From JAVJSD01 sp040219575 (GTDB taxonomy: Bacteria; Planctomycetota; Planctomycetia; Pirellulales; Pirellulaceae): a DNA stretch of 28,231 nt. The position numbers and the translations under genes are program-made. The stretch's first letter is position 1, and each line of letters opens with the position of its first letter. Location: positions 1 through 28,231 of the forward strand of contig JAVJSD010000079.1 of NCBI GenBank assembly GCA_040219575.1, read 5' to 3'. This document shows positions 28,156 to 28,231 of the stretch, in pieces. The notes under the pieces are model-generated. The model saw only the letters and a program-made list of their open reading frames with translations. It made no database searches and had not been told where the DNA came from.

Positions 28156-28231
28156 CAGGGAAAGCGCGATGGCCCAATCTCTCGCCAAGCCCCAGGCCGC
28201 ACACCTTCGGCGTGCCAAGGTCGTTGGGGCG

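Larger units (their letters stand above)
27756..28231. other. Repeat-rich terminal gap, no gene seen
   Basis: 476 bases to the window edge. It holds the inverted-repeat-bounded segment 27840-28047, a 15-base tandem duplication at 28126-28155, and several hairpins with GAA/TTC or TGAA loops (GCACGC-TGAA-GGCGTGC near 28110, GCACACC-TTCG-GCGTGCC near 28200). Short open frames cross it on both strands but read through repeats and are not protein-like. Confidence 0.65.

Overview
The window is high-GC bacterial chromosome. Its gene content points to a member of the Planctomycetota, probably a Pirellulales-type organism. That assignment rests on family content, not on any rRNA or marker gene in the window: an exported DUF1501 protein, DUF1080, ThuA, twin-arginine Gfo/Idh/MocA dehydrogenases, a seven-Asp-box protein, a very large TlpA lipoprotein, and many short inverted repeats between genes. 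I call 18 protein genes and one gene remnant. I see no rRNA, tRNA, CRISPR array, phage gene or transposase.

Layout. Bases 1-590 hold a broken VOC (glyoxalase) C-terminus and junk-like repeats. Bases 591-6259 carry four plus-strand genes that look like carbohydrate use: Gfo/Idh/MocA oxidoreductase, HpcH/HpaI aldolase, Asp-box propeller, and a secreted glycoside-hydrolase-like protein. A minus-strand DUF1501 gene (6484-7815) and a plus-strand type II NADH dehydrogenase (8069-9427) follow. A minus-strand pair, DUF1080 then a HAD phosphatase, lies at 9782-11081. An unfamiliar membrane protein of less GC-biased composition sits at 11582-12376. Next come a minus-strand peptidase-U32/rdgB pair (12715-15909), a hemerythrin-like gene with a near-consensus promoter (16104-16580), and a minus-strand ThuA and Gfo/Idh pair (16948-19413). 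The right third is plus-strand: a 1023-residue lipoprotein with two thioredoxin folds, a secreted amidohydrolase, a class III aminotransferase and an M50 site-2 protease. The last 476 bases are repeat-rich and appear gene-free.

How the genes fit together. Two exported Gfo/Idh/MocA dehydrogenases, a DUF1080 protein and a ThuA protein are all families linked to sugar breakdown through 3-keto intermediates, and all carry export signals. This suggests an envelope-located oxidise-then-cleave route, split here over three transcription units. The other genes are mostly redox (NDH-2, TlpA, hemerythrin) and housekeeping (RdgB, U32, M50) functions.

The most interesting signal is not a gene. Nearly every gap between genes carries a short element made of two hairpins pointing in opposite directions. 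In one superfamily the stems differ between copies while staying base-paired, and the central GCCAG core and GTAGC ends stay nearly fixed. A second group has GAA/TTC triloops, and a third is an 80-base element found twice. The elements lie outside all called genes and no mobilising enzyme is present, so they look like non-autonomous REP/MITE-type elements or structured RNA parts.
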